Of a DNA stretch of 64,000 nucleotides, positions 18,638-27,270 are shown one piece after another (within the stretch, counting starts at the first letter, position 1; each line of letters starts with the position of its first letter). The notes below the pieces were generated by a model. The model did not search any database. It was not told the DNA's origin and saw only the letters and a program-made list of their open reading frames with translations. The position numbers and the translations under genes were made by a program. Source of the stretch: Ferruginibacter sp. (GTDB lineage: Bacteria > Bacteroidota > Bacteroidia > Chitinophagales > Chitinophagaceae); NCBI GenBank assembly GCA_028288705.1, contig JAQBNH010000002.1:124001-188000 (forward strand), written 5' to 3'.

Positions 18638-19842
18638 ATGATCTTATTCATAGAATTTTCCCAACGATCTTTAGTAAACCGCTGCTCAAATACTGCCCTG
18701 CTAGATGCTCCCATTTGCCCCCGCAGGCCCTCAGAGTTGAGCAGCTCCAGGATATGAGCTGACATCGTTGATACGTCCAGCGGATTTACAACAAAACCAT
18801 TTTGATTATGTTCCACAGATTCAGGTAAGCCGCCGGTGTTGCTTACCACGCAGGGAAGCTTATACGCCATCGCACCTATCACCGCCATACCCTGACTTTC
18901 TATCAAACTTGGTTGAAAATAGATCGTTGCATTTTTATACAAGGCATGAACATCTTTTTGATACCCGATAAAATGAATATGAGCATCTTCCTCCGTCATC
19001 TCAAGGCATCTTTGTAACAATGTTCCATCACCGGCCCAAATGAATTCAACCGGCCGGGAAGCCATTGCCTTTACTTTTCGTGCGACTTCAATCCAGACAA
19101 AGGGATTTTTATATTCTGCCAAATGCCCGAGCGTAAGGACCTGCAGGTCCCCTGTAGGTTTCCCGTCGGCACTTTCAGCATCGTCAAAATAATTGGGAAC
19201 CGAATAAACAAATGGTCGGGATAATGCCGGAATACCCCATTGCCGGAGAATTGTATGTACTGCAAATGTTGAAACGGAAATAATATTTTTATTTCTGCTC
19301 AATTTATTGTTCATGATCTTCCGCCCTTCCACCGCGATCGCTTTGAAAGGCAGGGTGTGAAGGATATAGTGACAATGCCGCACGGGAAGCCTGAATAAAA
19401 AATGCCAGGCATCCGGATCACCCGAACTGATGATGATTCGATTGGCGCGATGAGTTTTGCAATAACTGCTGAAAACTGCCATCGAAGAAAAGTATTTGCT
19501 GAGATACAAAGCACGAAGCGACAAATTGCTATCATCCCAATAATCGTTTACAAATGATGCCCCAGGCAAAATGTGATAGCTAAAATTCAGTTCTGCCAGA
19601 AGCTGCAGGAACGCATCATCTACTTGTATTTCACGAACGAGACATACACACCTAAATGACCGCTGATGAAGATAGCGGCAAAGCTGCTCGAAATAGGTTC
19701 TTGTGCCTCCGTATTTTTCAAATTCAGCAACGAGCAAAACGGAACGGCTATCTTTTTTCGTGAGCGATAACGCCAGGTTTGAATATAGTAACCGCGTCGC
19801 GGGTAACAGGTAGTTATTGATTTTACGGCCTAAAGAATTCAT
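18634..19842 (-). CDS. GT4-like glycosyltransferase lacking the second catalytic-motif Glu
   Basis: A 402-residue GT-B enzyme. RSVLLVAEFEKYGGTRTYFE (about residues 33-52) is the acceptor-domain Gly loop, and the donor domain has VLTLGHLAEYKNPFVWIEVA and EFIWAGDGTLL. The motif that should read E-x7-E is ESQGMAVIGAMAYKLPCVV, so the second Glu is Gly. That residue normally binds the donor ribose, so activity may be altered. The fold and length are otherwise normal and the frame is intact, so this is not an obvious pseudogene. It overlaps both neighbours by 4 bp. Confidence 0.85.
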   Translation of the reverse strand: MNSLGRKINNYLLPATRLLYSNLALSLTKKDSRSVLLVAEFEKYGGTRTYFEQLCRYLHQRSFRCVCLVREIQVDDAFLQLLAELNFSYHILPGASFVNDYWDDSNLSLRALYLSKYFSSMAVFSSYCKTHRANRIIISSGDPDAWHFLFRLPVRHCHYILHTLPFKAIAVEGRKIMNNKLSRNKNIISVSTFAVHTILRQWGIPALSRPFVYSVPNYFDDAESADGKPTGDLQVLTLGHLAEYKNPFVWIEVARKVKAMASRPVEFIWAGDGTLLQRCLEMTEEDAHIHFIGYQKDVHALYKNATIYFQPSLIESQGMAVIGAMAYKLPCVVSNTGGLPESVEHNQNGFVVNPLDVSTMSAHILELLNSEGLRGQMGASSRAVFEQRFTKDRWENSMNKII

Positions 19843-20924
19843 TTACGACTGAGAACGAGTAACAGGTTTGATGAGGAAATCCTGAGATAATAGTCCAGGA
19901 TAAGGTCGCGGTTAATCGCTAAAAAATATTCTACAAAATCTGATACTTTTTCCTTGGTTAGAAGAGTTGACATTGATTCTTCTTTCCCTCCTCCACCAAA
20001 TAAAGTGCGTTTACGCCTGGGCGGTGCCGTTGTAGAAAACGGGTAATCAATAAAGGCAACTCCAGACCTGTCCAAATTAAAAAACCCTTCGATGAAATTG
20101 TTATAGCAGAGATGACCGCTGCTTTCAGAAAAATTTAGCTGAACCCCTGATTTGTAGCTGCCATCGCGATAAAAATGCAATGCCGGGCGTTCCTGCGCAT
20201 CAATCATCTTTCCCCAAGCGGGCTGCTCTACTTTTGCCTGCTTTTGCTGGAACAGGTGCCTCGTCATCGTCAGGTACCACAAGGAAGGTTCTTTGGGCGC
20301 ACGCGATGGATGCCATTGGTGATACATCAGCATCACCTTCGCCGGGACATGTTCATGGCGATAGCCCCCCAGCTTCAGCCGGCGAATGATATCATCGTCT
20401 TCCCCACCCCAGCCTGTATAAAATTCATCATAACCGTTGATCAGCGAAAACGCTTCAGCGCTGGCCGTGCATACGCCAATGAAATTTTCAATACACTTGT
20501 CAAAATATTTGTTCTCTGTTATTTCTTTAGTTGTAACCCGTTCCAATTCCTCTGGCAGATACAACGCGTTATGTGTGATAAACTGCCCGGGCGATAATCT
20601 CGCGACCAATGACGAAAAAAAATCAGGCAGAAAAACCGAATCAATATCTGCAATCATCAGGTACTTCCCCCGCGCAACGCGGATACCGATATTTAGCGCC
20701 TGGCTTTTATTGAACAGCAATCCTTCGCTGTCGTTGTAAATATAATGGCTGTTGGAAACGCCCTGTACAACCTGTTTTACCGGCGATGAAACGGCGCTGT
20801 CAGAACCCTGGTCGATGAAGATCAGTTCAAAGTCCTGCATCGTTTGTGCGGCAAGGGAATCAAGAAAGTTTTGCACGCGCCGCAGTTCCCTGTTCCTGAA
20901 AGCAACGATCACTGAAAGGATCAT
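19839..20924 (-). CDS. GT2/GT7-type glycosyltransferase (galactosyltransferase-like C-terminal motif)
   Basis: A 361-residue GT-A enzyme. MILSVIVAFRNRELRRVQNF opens it, and KYLMIADIDSVFLPDFF carries the D-I-D metal site. The second half has GWGGEDDDIIRRLKLGGY, the motif of the GT7 galactosyltransferase C-terminal domain also found in chondroitin-polymerase-like enzymes. HVPAKVMLMYHQWHPSR completes that domain. A Gly-rich basic stretch (TLFGGGGKEES) follows. It therefore may transfer galactose or GalNAc, a reasonable but unproven guess. It overlaps both neighbours by 4 bp. Confidence 0.87.
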   Translation of the reverse strand: MILSVIVAFRNRELRRVQNFLDSLAAQTMQDFELIFIDQGSDSAVSSPVKQVVQGVSNSHYIYNDSEGLLFNKSQALNIGIRVARGKYLMIADIDSVFLPDFFSSLVARLSPGQFITHNALYLPEELERVTTKEITENKYFDKCIENFIGVCTASAEAFSLINGYDEFYTGWGGEDDDIIRRLKLGGYRHEHVPAKVMLMYHQWHPSRAPKEPSLWYLTMTRHLFQQKQAKVEQPAWGKMIDAQERPALHFYRDGSYKSGVQLNFSESSGHLCYNNFIEGFFNLDRSGVAFIDYPFSTTAPPRRKRTLFGGGGKEESMSTLLTKEKVSDFVEYFLAINRDLILDYYLRISSSNLLLVLSRK

Positions 20925-21880
20925 GGATGAACACTGTTTGCCGGCTGCGCCGCTTTAAAACAATAGAGCATGCCTGCTTCGTGATCCAGGCTTCCCACAC
21001 AGATCACCTGGAAGTTATTTTTTTTGAAAGATTCAATCATCTGTAACAGGCGTTGCTTGTATCCTTCCAATGCATGCCATTCAATCATCAGGATATCAAA
21101 CGCAGGAAGTAGCTCTTCCTTTTCCAGGCTTTCGATAATGTCATACTCACTTCCTTCGCAATCTATTTTTGCCACAATTCTTTCACCGGCATGACGGGCG
21201 ATAAGCGGCCCAAGCGATGCTGCAGCATTTTTTAATTCGATTGTTTGAAGTGCCCCGGAATTACCTTCAATATTTTTGATCCCGACATTTCCTTTGTTAC
21301 TACTGTCGTATGGCAGGCTGATCGTCTTATCGGCATCACTCAACCCGTAATTATAAAAACTAATCTTACCATTCGTGGCTGGATTTCTTAGTATATTTTC
21401 TTCCGCGCATTTAAACGTCGGACCGAAAGGCTCGAAGCTGTATATCTTCGTAACGTTAGCGGATTGGGATAAGAACAAACTCGTGATCCCAACATTCATC
21501 CCGATATCAAATGCAACATAGGATGCTGTTGTTTCGATCCGGTAGGTATTTTCGATAAACACTTCATTTATGATATACAACTCTTCCAGTGTATCGATCC
21601 TGATCAGGAGTTCTTTAATTCTTACAAAAAAACCCTGATCATTAAAAACGAATTCAAATCCATTATTCAAAAACTTCCACGCATAGACCGCATACCCCTG
21701 GAAAAATACCGGGTATTCGCCTTTCTTAAAAGAATGTGCAACCGGTCGAATAAAAACCGATCCGGTTTTTTTGTCGATAGCAAAGTCACGGATCGGGATA
21801 TTATGTTCTAACAGGAATTCCGACCAATGAAAACTTTTGGTATAGCGCAGGTATTTATATAATTGTTTTCGTGAACGCAT
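20921..21880 (-). CDS. FkbM-family methyltransferase (5 of 5), directly downstream of wzt
   Basis: A 319-residue FkbM methyltransferase and the longest of the five. VAFDIGMNVGITSLFL (about residues 123-138) is motif I, KIYSFEPFGPTFKCA ends strand 2, and VAKIDCEGSEYDII is the FkbM motif with Cys in the second position. About 110 residues precede the SAM domain and hold an extra beta-rich region. Its start shares one base with the wzt stop, so the two are translated together. That is notable, because Wzt proteins with a C-terminal carbohydrate-binding domain can recognise a methyl-capped glycan end. A capping role is inferred. Confidence 0.88.
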   Translation of the reverse strand: MRSRKQLYKYLRYTKSFHWSEFLLEHNIPIRDFAIDKKTGSVFIRPVAHSFKKGEYPVFFQGYAVYAWKFLNNGFEFVFNDQGFFVRIKELLIRIDTLEELYIINEVFIENTYRIETTASYVAFDIGMNVGITSLFLSQSANVTKIYSFEPFGPTFKCAEENILRNPATNGKISFYNYGLSDADKTISLPYDSSNKGNVGIKNIEGNSGALQTIELKNAAASLGPLIARHAGERIVAKIDCEGSEYDIIESLEKEELLPAFDILMIEWHALEGYKQRLLQMIESFKKNNFQVICVGSLDHEAGMLYCFKAAQPANSVHP

Positions 21881-23109
21881 CAGGGATAAGAAATTTTTAT
21901 TTCAGGCAACACATTGCCCATATTATTTTCTATAAAGATCCTGTTTCCAAAATAACTTTTGGAAGTGATCTTAAATGCATCGATATTTTCTCCCCAAAAA
22001 AACACCTGCTTATTATTGTAGGCGTAGATCGTGAGGCTATAATGCCCGGGCACGAGTTTTGGCGAATCAAGCTCAAATGCGACGGTGAATTTTCCTTTGC
22101 CGGTGTGGCGTGCCGTGGTGATGGTGTCTGATTTAATGTGCACGATCATCTCGCCCTTTTCATTTACAATCGCGCAATCCACGAAAAAGTCTGGTATGGA
22201 AACAGAAGCCTCAAAAGCAATCTCAAACCGGATATCATCTACAGGATCGTAATGAGGCTTTGATTCGAGTCCAAGCCACTTCAGTTCCTGCGACAATACC
22301 TTAAACACGCCCTCCGTATTTTCCAGCCGCATATAATTTTTGATGCCTTCAATTGCCGGGCCGTCATATTTTATGGTACCATGCTCCAGGATCAGTACCT
22401 TCTCGCAGAGCGTTTCTACTGCGTCCATATTATGGCTCACAAACAGTACTGTCCGGCCTTCGCGGTTGCTAACATCCTTCATCTTTCCCAGCGCCTTTTT
22501 TTGAAACTCCGCGTCTCCTACTGCCAGCACTTCATCTACGATCAGTATCTCCGGTTCTAAATGCGCGGCAACGCCAAAGGCTAAACGCACATACATCCCG
22601 GAGGAATAGCGTTTAACAGGTGTGTCGATATATCTTTCCACGCCGGCAAAATCCACGATCTCATCGAACTTGCTCCTGATCTCCTGCTTCGTCATGCCGA
22701 GGATCGCGCCGTTCAGAAATATATTATCACGCCCGCTTAATTCCGGGTGAAAACCTGTGCCCACTTCCAGCAAAGAAGCAATACGCCCCTTTATTTTAAC
22801 CGAACCGGTTGTCGGCGTTGTAGTCCGGCTTAATATTTTGAGCAATGTACTTTTTCCCGCACCGTTACGTCCAATGATGCCCAGTACTTCTCCCTGTGCT
22901 ACGTCAAAATTGATGTCCTTTAATGCCCACACATATTCACTGTTTCCGGTCTTCGTGCGGTCGTTCTCTTCCCCGATCTTCAGGTAGGGATCTTCTTTCC
23001 CGCGCATGCGATGCCAGGCACGATTCATATCATGCGCCAGCGAGCCGGTGCCCACTGCGCCCAGCCGGTATTGCTTGGAAAGATCTTCTACTCTTATGAC
23101 TGTCGACAT
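21880..23109 (-). CDS. wzt: ABC transporter ATPase with C-terminal glycan-binding-type domain (Wzt)
   Basis: A 409-residue polysaccharide-export ATPase. Walker A is GRNGAGKST (residues 80-88), the signature is SSGM (169-172), Walker B is ILIVDEVLAVGD (188-199) and the switch His is H226. The insertion between strands 1 and 3 (residues 20-60) is typical of Wzt-type proteins. The last 150 residues form an extra beta-rich domain as in Wzt of E. coli O8/O9a, which binds the modified end of the O-antigen chain. It pairs with the permease encoded 362 bp upstream and couples ATP use to export of a lipid-linked glycan across the inner membrane. A following FkbM gene supports export of a methylated glycan. 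Confidence 0.93.
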   Translation of the reverse strand: MSTVIRVEDLSKQYRLGAVGTGSLAHDMNRAWHRMRGKEDPYLKIGEENDRTKTGNSEYVWALKDINFDVAQGEVLGIIGRNGAGKSTLLKILSRTTTPTTGSVKIKGRIASLLEVGTGFHPELSGRDNIFLNGAILGMTKQEIRSKFDEIVDFAGVERYIDTPVKRYSSGMYVRLAFGVAAHLEPEILIVDEVLAVGDAEFQKKALGKMKDVSNREGRTVLFVSHNMDAVETLCEKVLILEHGTIKYDGPAIEGIKNYMRLENTEGVFKVLSQELKWLGLESKPHYDPVDDIRFEIAFEASVSIPDFFVDCAIVNEKGEMIVHIKSDTITTARHTGKGKFTVAFELDSPKLVPGHYSLTIYAYNNKQVFFWGENIDAFKITSKSYFGNRIFIENNMGNVLPEIKISYP

Positions 23110-23171
23110 TATTTTTTAAAAAAGTAAATATTAAAAACCTTCGTCCTACTCACCCTCCAACCAACCATCCA

Positions 23172-23450
23172 AGCTATTCAACTATTCAATTATTCAACTC
23201 GTCATCCAATTCCCAATTACTAATTCCCTGTCTCTCATCGCCAGCTATTCAACTATTCAACTCGTCACCCAATTCCCAATTACCAATTCCCTGTCTCTCA
23301 TCCCCAACTTATAAACTATTCAACTATTCAACTCTCCCCCCCAATTCCCAATTACTAATTCCCTGACTCCCATCCCCAACTAATCAACTAATCAACTATT
23401 CAACTCACCACCCAATTCCCAATTACCAATTCCCTGTCTCTCATCTCCAA
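23172..23450. repeat. Tandem imperfect intergenic repeat, four units of about 64-72 bp
   Basis: Four imperfect copies lie end to end between the wzm stop and the wzt start. Each unit has a CTATTCAACTATTCAA-like lead and a core reading CCAATTCCCAATTAC, then (T/C)AATTCCCTG and a TCTCATC tail. Copies alternate T and C at one core position. The DNA is very poor in G on the plus strand, unlike its neighbours, and no open frame crosses it. The neat arrays look like dispersed intergenic repeats known from Bacteroidota, but whether copies occur elsewhere was not tested. No matching terminator or promoter was seen within it. Confidence 0.85.
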
Positions 23451-23471
23451 CTAATAACCTCTTCAACCCTC

Positions 23472-24341
23472 CTACACCGTATCCATAAACGACCGCTCCA
23501 CTTTGCTAAAAACAAGCAGGCCGGCGAACAACACGATGATGATAAAAAGTCCACTGTACATCAGATGCATCGCATCATAACTGCCAACGCCAAACAGGGA
23601 GAACCGAAACGCTTCTACAATCGGCGTTAACGGATTATACTCGATCATCCAGGCATAACTTTTTCCCTTCAGGTAAGAAAGCGGATATGCCACGGGTGTT
23701 GCATACATGAGCAACTGCACGCCAAAGCCGATCAGCACGGTGAAGTCACGATATTTCGTCGTAAGAGATGAAATGATAATTCCGAGGCCAAGGCCTAACG
23801 CGGCCATCATCAGCAACAATAACGGAATGAGTAACCAGGAAGCGCCGAAATAAAAATGATGATCCCGAACGCCGTAATAAGCCATCGCTAACAGCAGTAA
23901 ACCAAATTGAATACAGAATTTAATGACATGACTGATCACCGTACTCAATGGAATAACAAGTCGCGGAAAATACACCTTGCCAAAGATGCCTGCGTTATTT
24001 ACAAAGGTTCCTGAAGTAGCGCTAAGGCATGCTGAGAAATAATTCCAGATCGTGATGCCACTCATGTAAAACAGAATGGGTCGAATGCCGTCGGTGGGAA
24101 TGTTCGCGATCTTTGTAAATACCAGCAGGAACACGACAGTGGTGAACACCGGCTGGATAAAATGCCAGAGCGGGCCGAGGATCGTTTGTTTGTATTGCGC
24201 GGAGAAATCACGTTTTACAAACAGCCAAAGCAGGTCGCGGTAGCGCCACACTTCTTTCAGGTTTAAATCGAACCAATCGCTTTTCGGCTGGATGACCTGG
24301 TCCCAGTGTGCTTCGGTTTTTATGTCTGTCGTATCAGGCAT
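23472..24341 (-). CDS. wzm: ABC-2 type polysaccharide export permease (Wzm)
   Basis: A 289-residue inner-membrane protein with six predicted hydrophobic spans (around residues 55-75, 85-105, 135-160, 165-190, 200-218 and 255-278). The soluble N-terminus has WFDLNLKEVWRYRDLLWLFV, the conserved motif that precedes the first helix in Wzm/TagG permeases and docks the ATPase. LGPLWHFIQPVFTTVVFLLV is also family typical. It should form the channel with the Wzt homologue encoded downstream. It follows a GT4 gene by 3 bp, so it belongs to the upstream transcript despite the repeat that separates it from wzt. Confidence 0.92.
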   Translation of the reverse strand: MPDTTDIKTEAHWDQVIQPKSDWFDLNLKEVWRYRDLLWLFVKRDFSAQYKQTILGPLWHFIQPVFTTVVFLLVFTKIANIPTDGIRPILFYMSGITIWNYFSACLSATSGTFVNNAGIFGKVYFPRLVIPLSTVISHVIKFCIQFGLLLLAMAYYGVRDHHFYFGASWLLIPLLLLMMAALGLGLGIIISSLTTKYRDFTVLIGFGVQLLMYATPVAYPLSYLKGKSYAWMIEYNPLTPIVEAFRFSLFGVGSYDAMHLMYSGLFIIIVLFAGLLVFSKVERSFMDTV

Positions 24342-24344
24342 TGA

Positions 24345-25487
24345 TTATCGCATTGCTTGCTTTTTCATCACTTCAAACCTGTTCCGTTCGAGTAACTCGT
24401 TCAATTTTATTTTATAACTGTCATAACTGAAATGCGCCATTAATTTTTCCGTTTCGGGCACATATAATTTTGGATGTTCCAGTAAGGTCTGAATGGCGAT
24501 GCGGATCTCCGAAACATTTTCAGGATCTACCAGCAACCCCAGTTCCCCGTTGCGTAACGCATCAACAGAGCCATCGGCGTTGCCGGCAACCACGGGCAAT
24601 CCGTAATACATCGCTTCAATGAAAACAATACCAAACCCTTCTTTCGAACTGGGCATTACATAAGCATCCCCCAGGAGGAAATGCGCTGCCAATTGTTCGT
24701 CGGGAACGAATCCGGCGAGGATCACCTGCTGCTGCAACCCGTTCGCCGCGATCTTTTCATCAAGATATTTTTTTTCAACCGTATCGTAACTGCCGGCCAG
24801 CAGGTACTTGATATTCGGGCGCCCGATCTGAACCAGGGCATCAATCACGCGATCGTATCCTTTGTATCTCTCGGTAGCGGATAAACGCGATAAAGTAAAC
24901 AACACCTGATCGCCTTTTTCCAATGAATATTTCTTATACAACTCCTGCGGAACGGAAACGTTCTTGCGTAACGGCAAAAAAGGATCCAGGCAATTATTTA
25001 ACACCCGGCACTTATTCGCCGGTAATATTTGCTGCGCAATGATCTTATTAGAGGTAAAGGCACTCACAGACACGATCTCATCACAGCATCGCAACATCAT
25101 TTTTTGCCTGCGGTTCAACGGCCCCCAAACTTCGATACCATGCGCCAGCAACACCACTCTCGTGCAGGGAGATATTTTTTTGATCAGCCAGCCTGCCACC
25201 AATAAATTAATATGGCTCAGGATCACGAGTTTACTTTGACGCCCCTGTCGCACGGCCTGCAGCACAAACCTGGCCTTGCGTGCGGCTAGTCCTGAAAAGA
25301 TTTCGGAAGGGAAATAGGGATTATCAAATGCATCTTCCTGCCGGTCATGCATACTCATAATGCCAATGCGTTTTTGTAAACGTGTACAATTTTCATACAT
25401 CGCTTTACCCGCTATACGACAAACTTTTTCAATGCCGCCGGTGGCAGAAAATATTTTTAATGTGAGGAACAGTACATTATACTGCAT
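24345..25487 (-). CDS. GT4-family glycosyltransferase
   Basis: A 380-residue GT-B enzyme: [20 protein letters not shown] with the G-G-I-E acceptor loop, then LFTLSRLSATERYKGYDRVI and IKYLLAGSYDTVEKKYL in the donor domain, and SKEGFGIVFIEAMYYGLPVV with an intact E-x7-E. It overlaps the 3' end of the upstream asparagine synthase gene by 11 bp and is followed by wzm after 3 bp, so it is the only glycosyltransferase on the fucose side of the export pair. It may act early, possibly with fucose, but no donor evidence is visible. Confidence 0.88.
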   Translation of the reverse strand: MQYNVLFLTLKIFSATGGIEKVCRIAGKAMYENCTRLQKRIGIMSMHDRQEDAFDNPYFPSEIFSGLAARKARFVLQAVRQGRQSKLVILSHINLLVAGWLIKKISPCTRVVLLAHGIEVWGPLNRRQKMMLRCCDEIVSVSAFTSNKIIAQQILPANKCRVLNNCLDPFLPLRKNVSVPQELYKKYSLEKGDQVLFTLSRLSATERYKGYDRVIDALVQIGRPNIKYLLAGSYDTVEKKYLDEKIAANGLQQQVILAGFVPDEQLAAHFLLGDAYVMPSSKEGFGIVFIEAMYYGLPVVAGNADGSVDALRNGELGLLVDPENVSEIRIAIQTLLEHPKLYVPETEKLMAHFSYDSYKIKLNELLERNRFEVMKKQAMR

Positions 25488-27270
25488 GTATCCCGCTTTT
25501 TAAAATGATCAGCGACATTAACCTCGACCAATGCAATTTACCTTGAAGGAAATTTTTATAATTGTCGCGCGTTGGCTGGTCTGCATTGTCCATCAATGCT
25601 TTTACGAATTCACTTTTTGATAACCATGGTGAGAATGGAAAACTAAATCCCATTTTGGGGCGATTCCAGATGGCTGCGGGCAGACTATCCTGGTAAGCAT
25701 CGATCAATAATTGCTTGGGCCGCTCGCCGCCAAATTTTATACCAGGTGAAATATGATGTGCTAATGAAATAAAATCGTCATCAAGGAAAGGTACGCGTAT
25801 CTCAACACCATGCGCCATCCCCATACAATCTGCATCACGCAGCAGTTGGTTTTGTAAATACAGGTTGATCTCCATCCAGCTGGCCTGGTTCTTCATCGAT
25901 AAATTGCTGATATCCTGCAACACCGGGCTGGCATCCAGGATCTGCCAGATCTCCTTTTCAGAACCGCCTAATTGCGTCGCGATTTCACGCGGGGTAAAAT
26001 GGCCGCGCAGGAAAAGATATAAGCCTTTCACACCATCCATTTTTAAATAGGAAAGGCGGTTGAACTGGCGGATACCACTTTTCTGCCCCAGGCCCAGCAG
26101 CTGCGAAGGACATCGTTGCATCGCGAATGCCAGGCCCATTCTTTTAAATGAAGGGTAGCCGCCAAACAATTCGTCTGCGCCAATTCCCGATAACACCGCT
26201 TTCAATCCGAGTTCGCGCGCGTGTTTGCTGATGAACCAGGTGTTAATACCATCGCAACTCGGCTGATCCATTGCTTTCAGGATCGTGGGAAATGCAGACT
26301 GGAAATCATGCTCTTCCAGCAGGAACTGGTTCGGCTTGCAATGTGTATTTTCTAATAACAGGTCCTGGTAACGCTTTTCAGAATAAGCATCTTCAGAAAA
26401 ATATATGGAAAGACTGTTTAAGTTTTCCTGCTTTGCTTCCGCAGCAATTTTTGTCACGATGCTCGAATCAAGCCCGCCACTCAAAAAAACGCCGAGCGGG
26501 GCATCAGCGATCATATGCCGCTTTACGGATTTGTTCAGCGTTGCACGGATCTGCTCAACCGCTGTTTCTTTTTCGCCGATGCTGTTGCTAAAACTATAGT
26601 GCCGGAAGCTTTGCAGCGTGAGGCTTTTTGCCGGCGCATGGTATTTTAAAAAACATCCTTTTGGTAAAGATTGTACCTGCTTCAGTGTACTAACAGGTTC
26701 GGGTAGGTGCCCGAAAGCGAGTTGGTAGACAGGCCAGTTCGGGTTCGCTTCTCTCCCTTCCTTCAGCGGCTGAAAAGCTTTGATCTCCGACGCAAAACTG
26801 ATCCCCTCGGAATGGCTGGAATAATACAGCGGTTTGATCCCGGCTGCATCGCGCACCAGCAATAATTCTTTCGCGCCCGCATCCCATAAGGCGAAGGCAA
26901 ACATACCTTTAAAACGGCTGAAGGCCTGCACGCCCCACTGGCTATAAGCCGCGAGGATCACTTCCGTATCTGTATGGGTATGGAAAGTATGACCCGCCAA
27001 TTTAAGTTCTTCTCTGAGTTCGGGAAAATTATATACTTCACCGTTATAAGTGATCTGGTTGCCGAGGTATTGCATGGGCTGATGTCCTGCCCTGCTCAGA
27101 TCCTGTAATGCCAGGCGGCGGTTACCCAATACCAGGTGTATGGCTTCTTCAGCAAACAAGCCGCCGTCATCCGGTCCGCCATGTCGCTGTAATTCGCACA
27201 TCTGCCCAACCATATCAACTATAGCTGCATTATCTAACCCGGCATGAAGCATCCCCGCAATTCTACACAT
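25477..27270 (-). CDS. asnB: Class II glutamine-hydrolysing asparagine synthase
   Basis: A 597-residue enzyme of the AsnB family. Cys2 is the glutaminase nucleophile (MCRIAGMLH), with NGEVYN (76-81) and the R-H-G-G-P-D-D segment (29-35) of the class-II amidotransferase domain. The synthetase half starts with the PP-loop SGGLDSS (264-270) that activates a carboxylate with ATP. Members inside polysaccharide loci often amidate an acidic sugar or amino acid rather than aspartate. Here it overlaps fcl by 8 bp and a GT4 gene by 11 bp, so it is co-expressed with glycan genes. The real acceptor is unknown, and no uronate-making enzyme is visible nearby. Confidence 0.93.
   Translation of the reverse strand: MCRIAGMLHAGLDNAAIVDMVGQMCELQRHGGPDDGGLFAEEAIHLVLGNRRLALQDLSRAGHQPMQYLGNQITYNGEVYNFPELREELKLAGHTFHTHTDTEVILAAYSQWGVQAFSRFKGMFAFALWDAGAKELLLVRDAAGIKPLYYSSHSEGISFASEIKAFQPLKEGREANPNWPVYQLAFGHLPEPVSTLKQVQSLPKGCFLKYHAPAKSLTLQSFRHYSFSNSIGEKETAVEQIRATLNKSVKRHMIADAPLGVFLSGGLDSSIVTKIAAEAKQENLNSLSIYFSEDAYSEKRYQDLLLENTHCKPNQFLLEEHDFQSAFPTILKAMDQPSCDGINTWFISKHARELGLKAVLSGIGADELFGGYPSFKRMGLAFAMQRCPSQLLGLGQKSGIRQFNRLSYLKMDGVKGLYLFLRGHFTPREIATQLGGSEKEIWQILDASPVLQDISNLSMKNQASWMEINLYLQNQLLRDADCMGMAHGVEIRVPFLDDDFISLAHHISPGIKFGGERPKQLLIDAYQDSLPAAIWNRPKMGFSFPFSPWLSKSEFVKALMDNADQPTRDNYKNFLQGKLHWSRLMSLIILKSGIHAV

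Noticed and set aside
23110..23471. A CRISPR array in the wzm-wzt repeat block
   Set aside because: Units are imperfect and directly adjoining, with no distinct spacers and no cas genes nearby.
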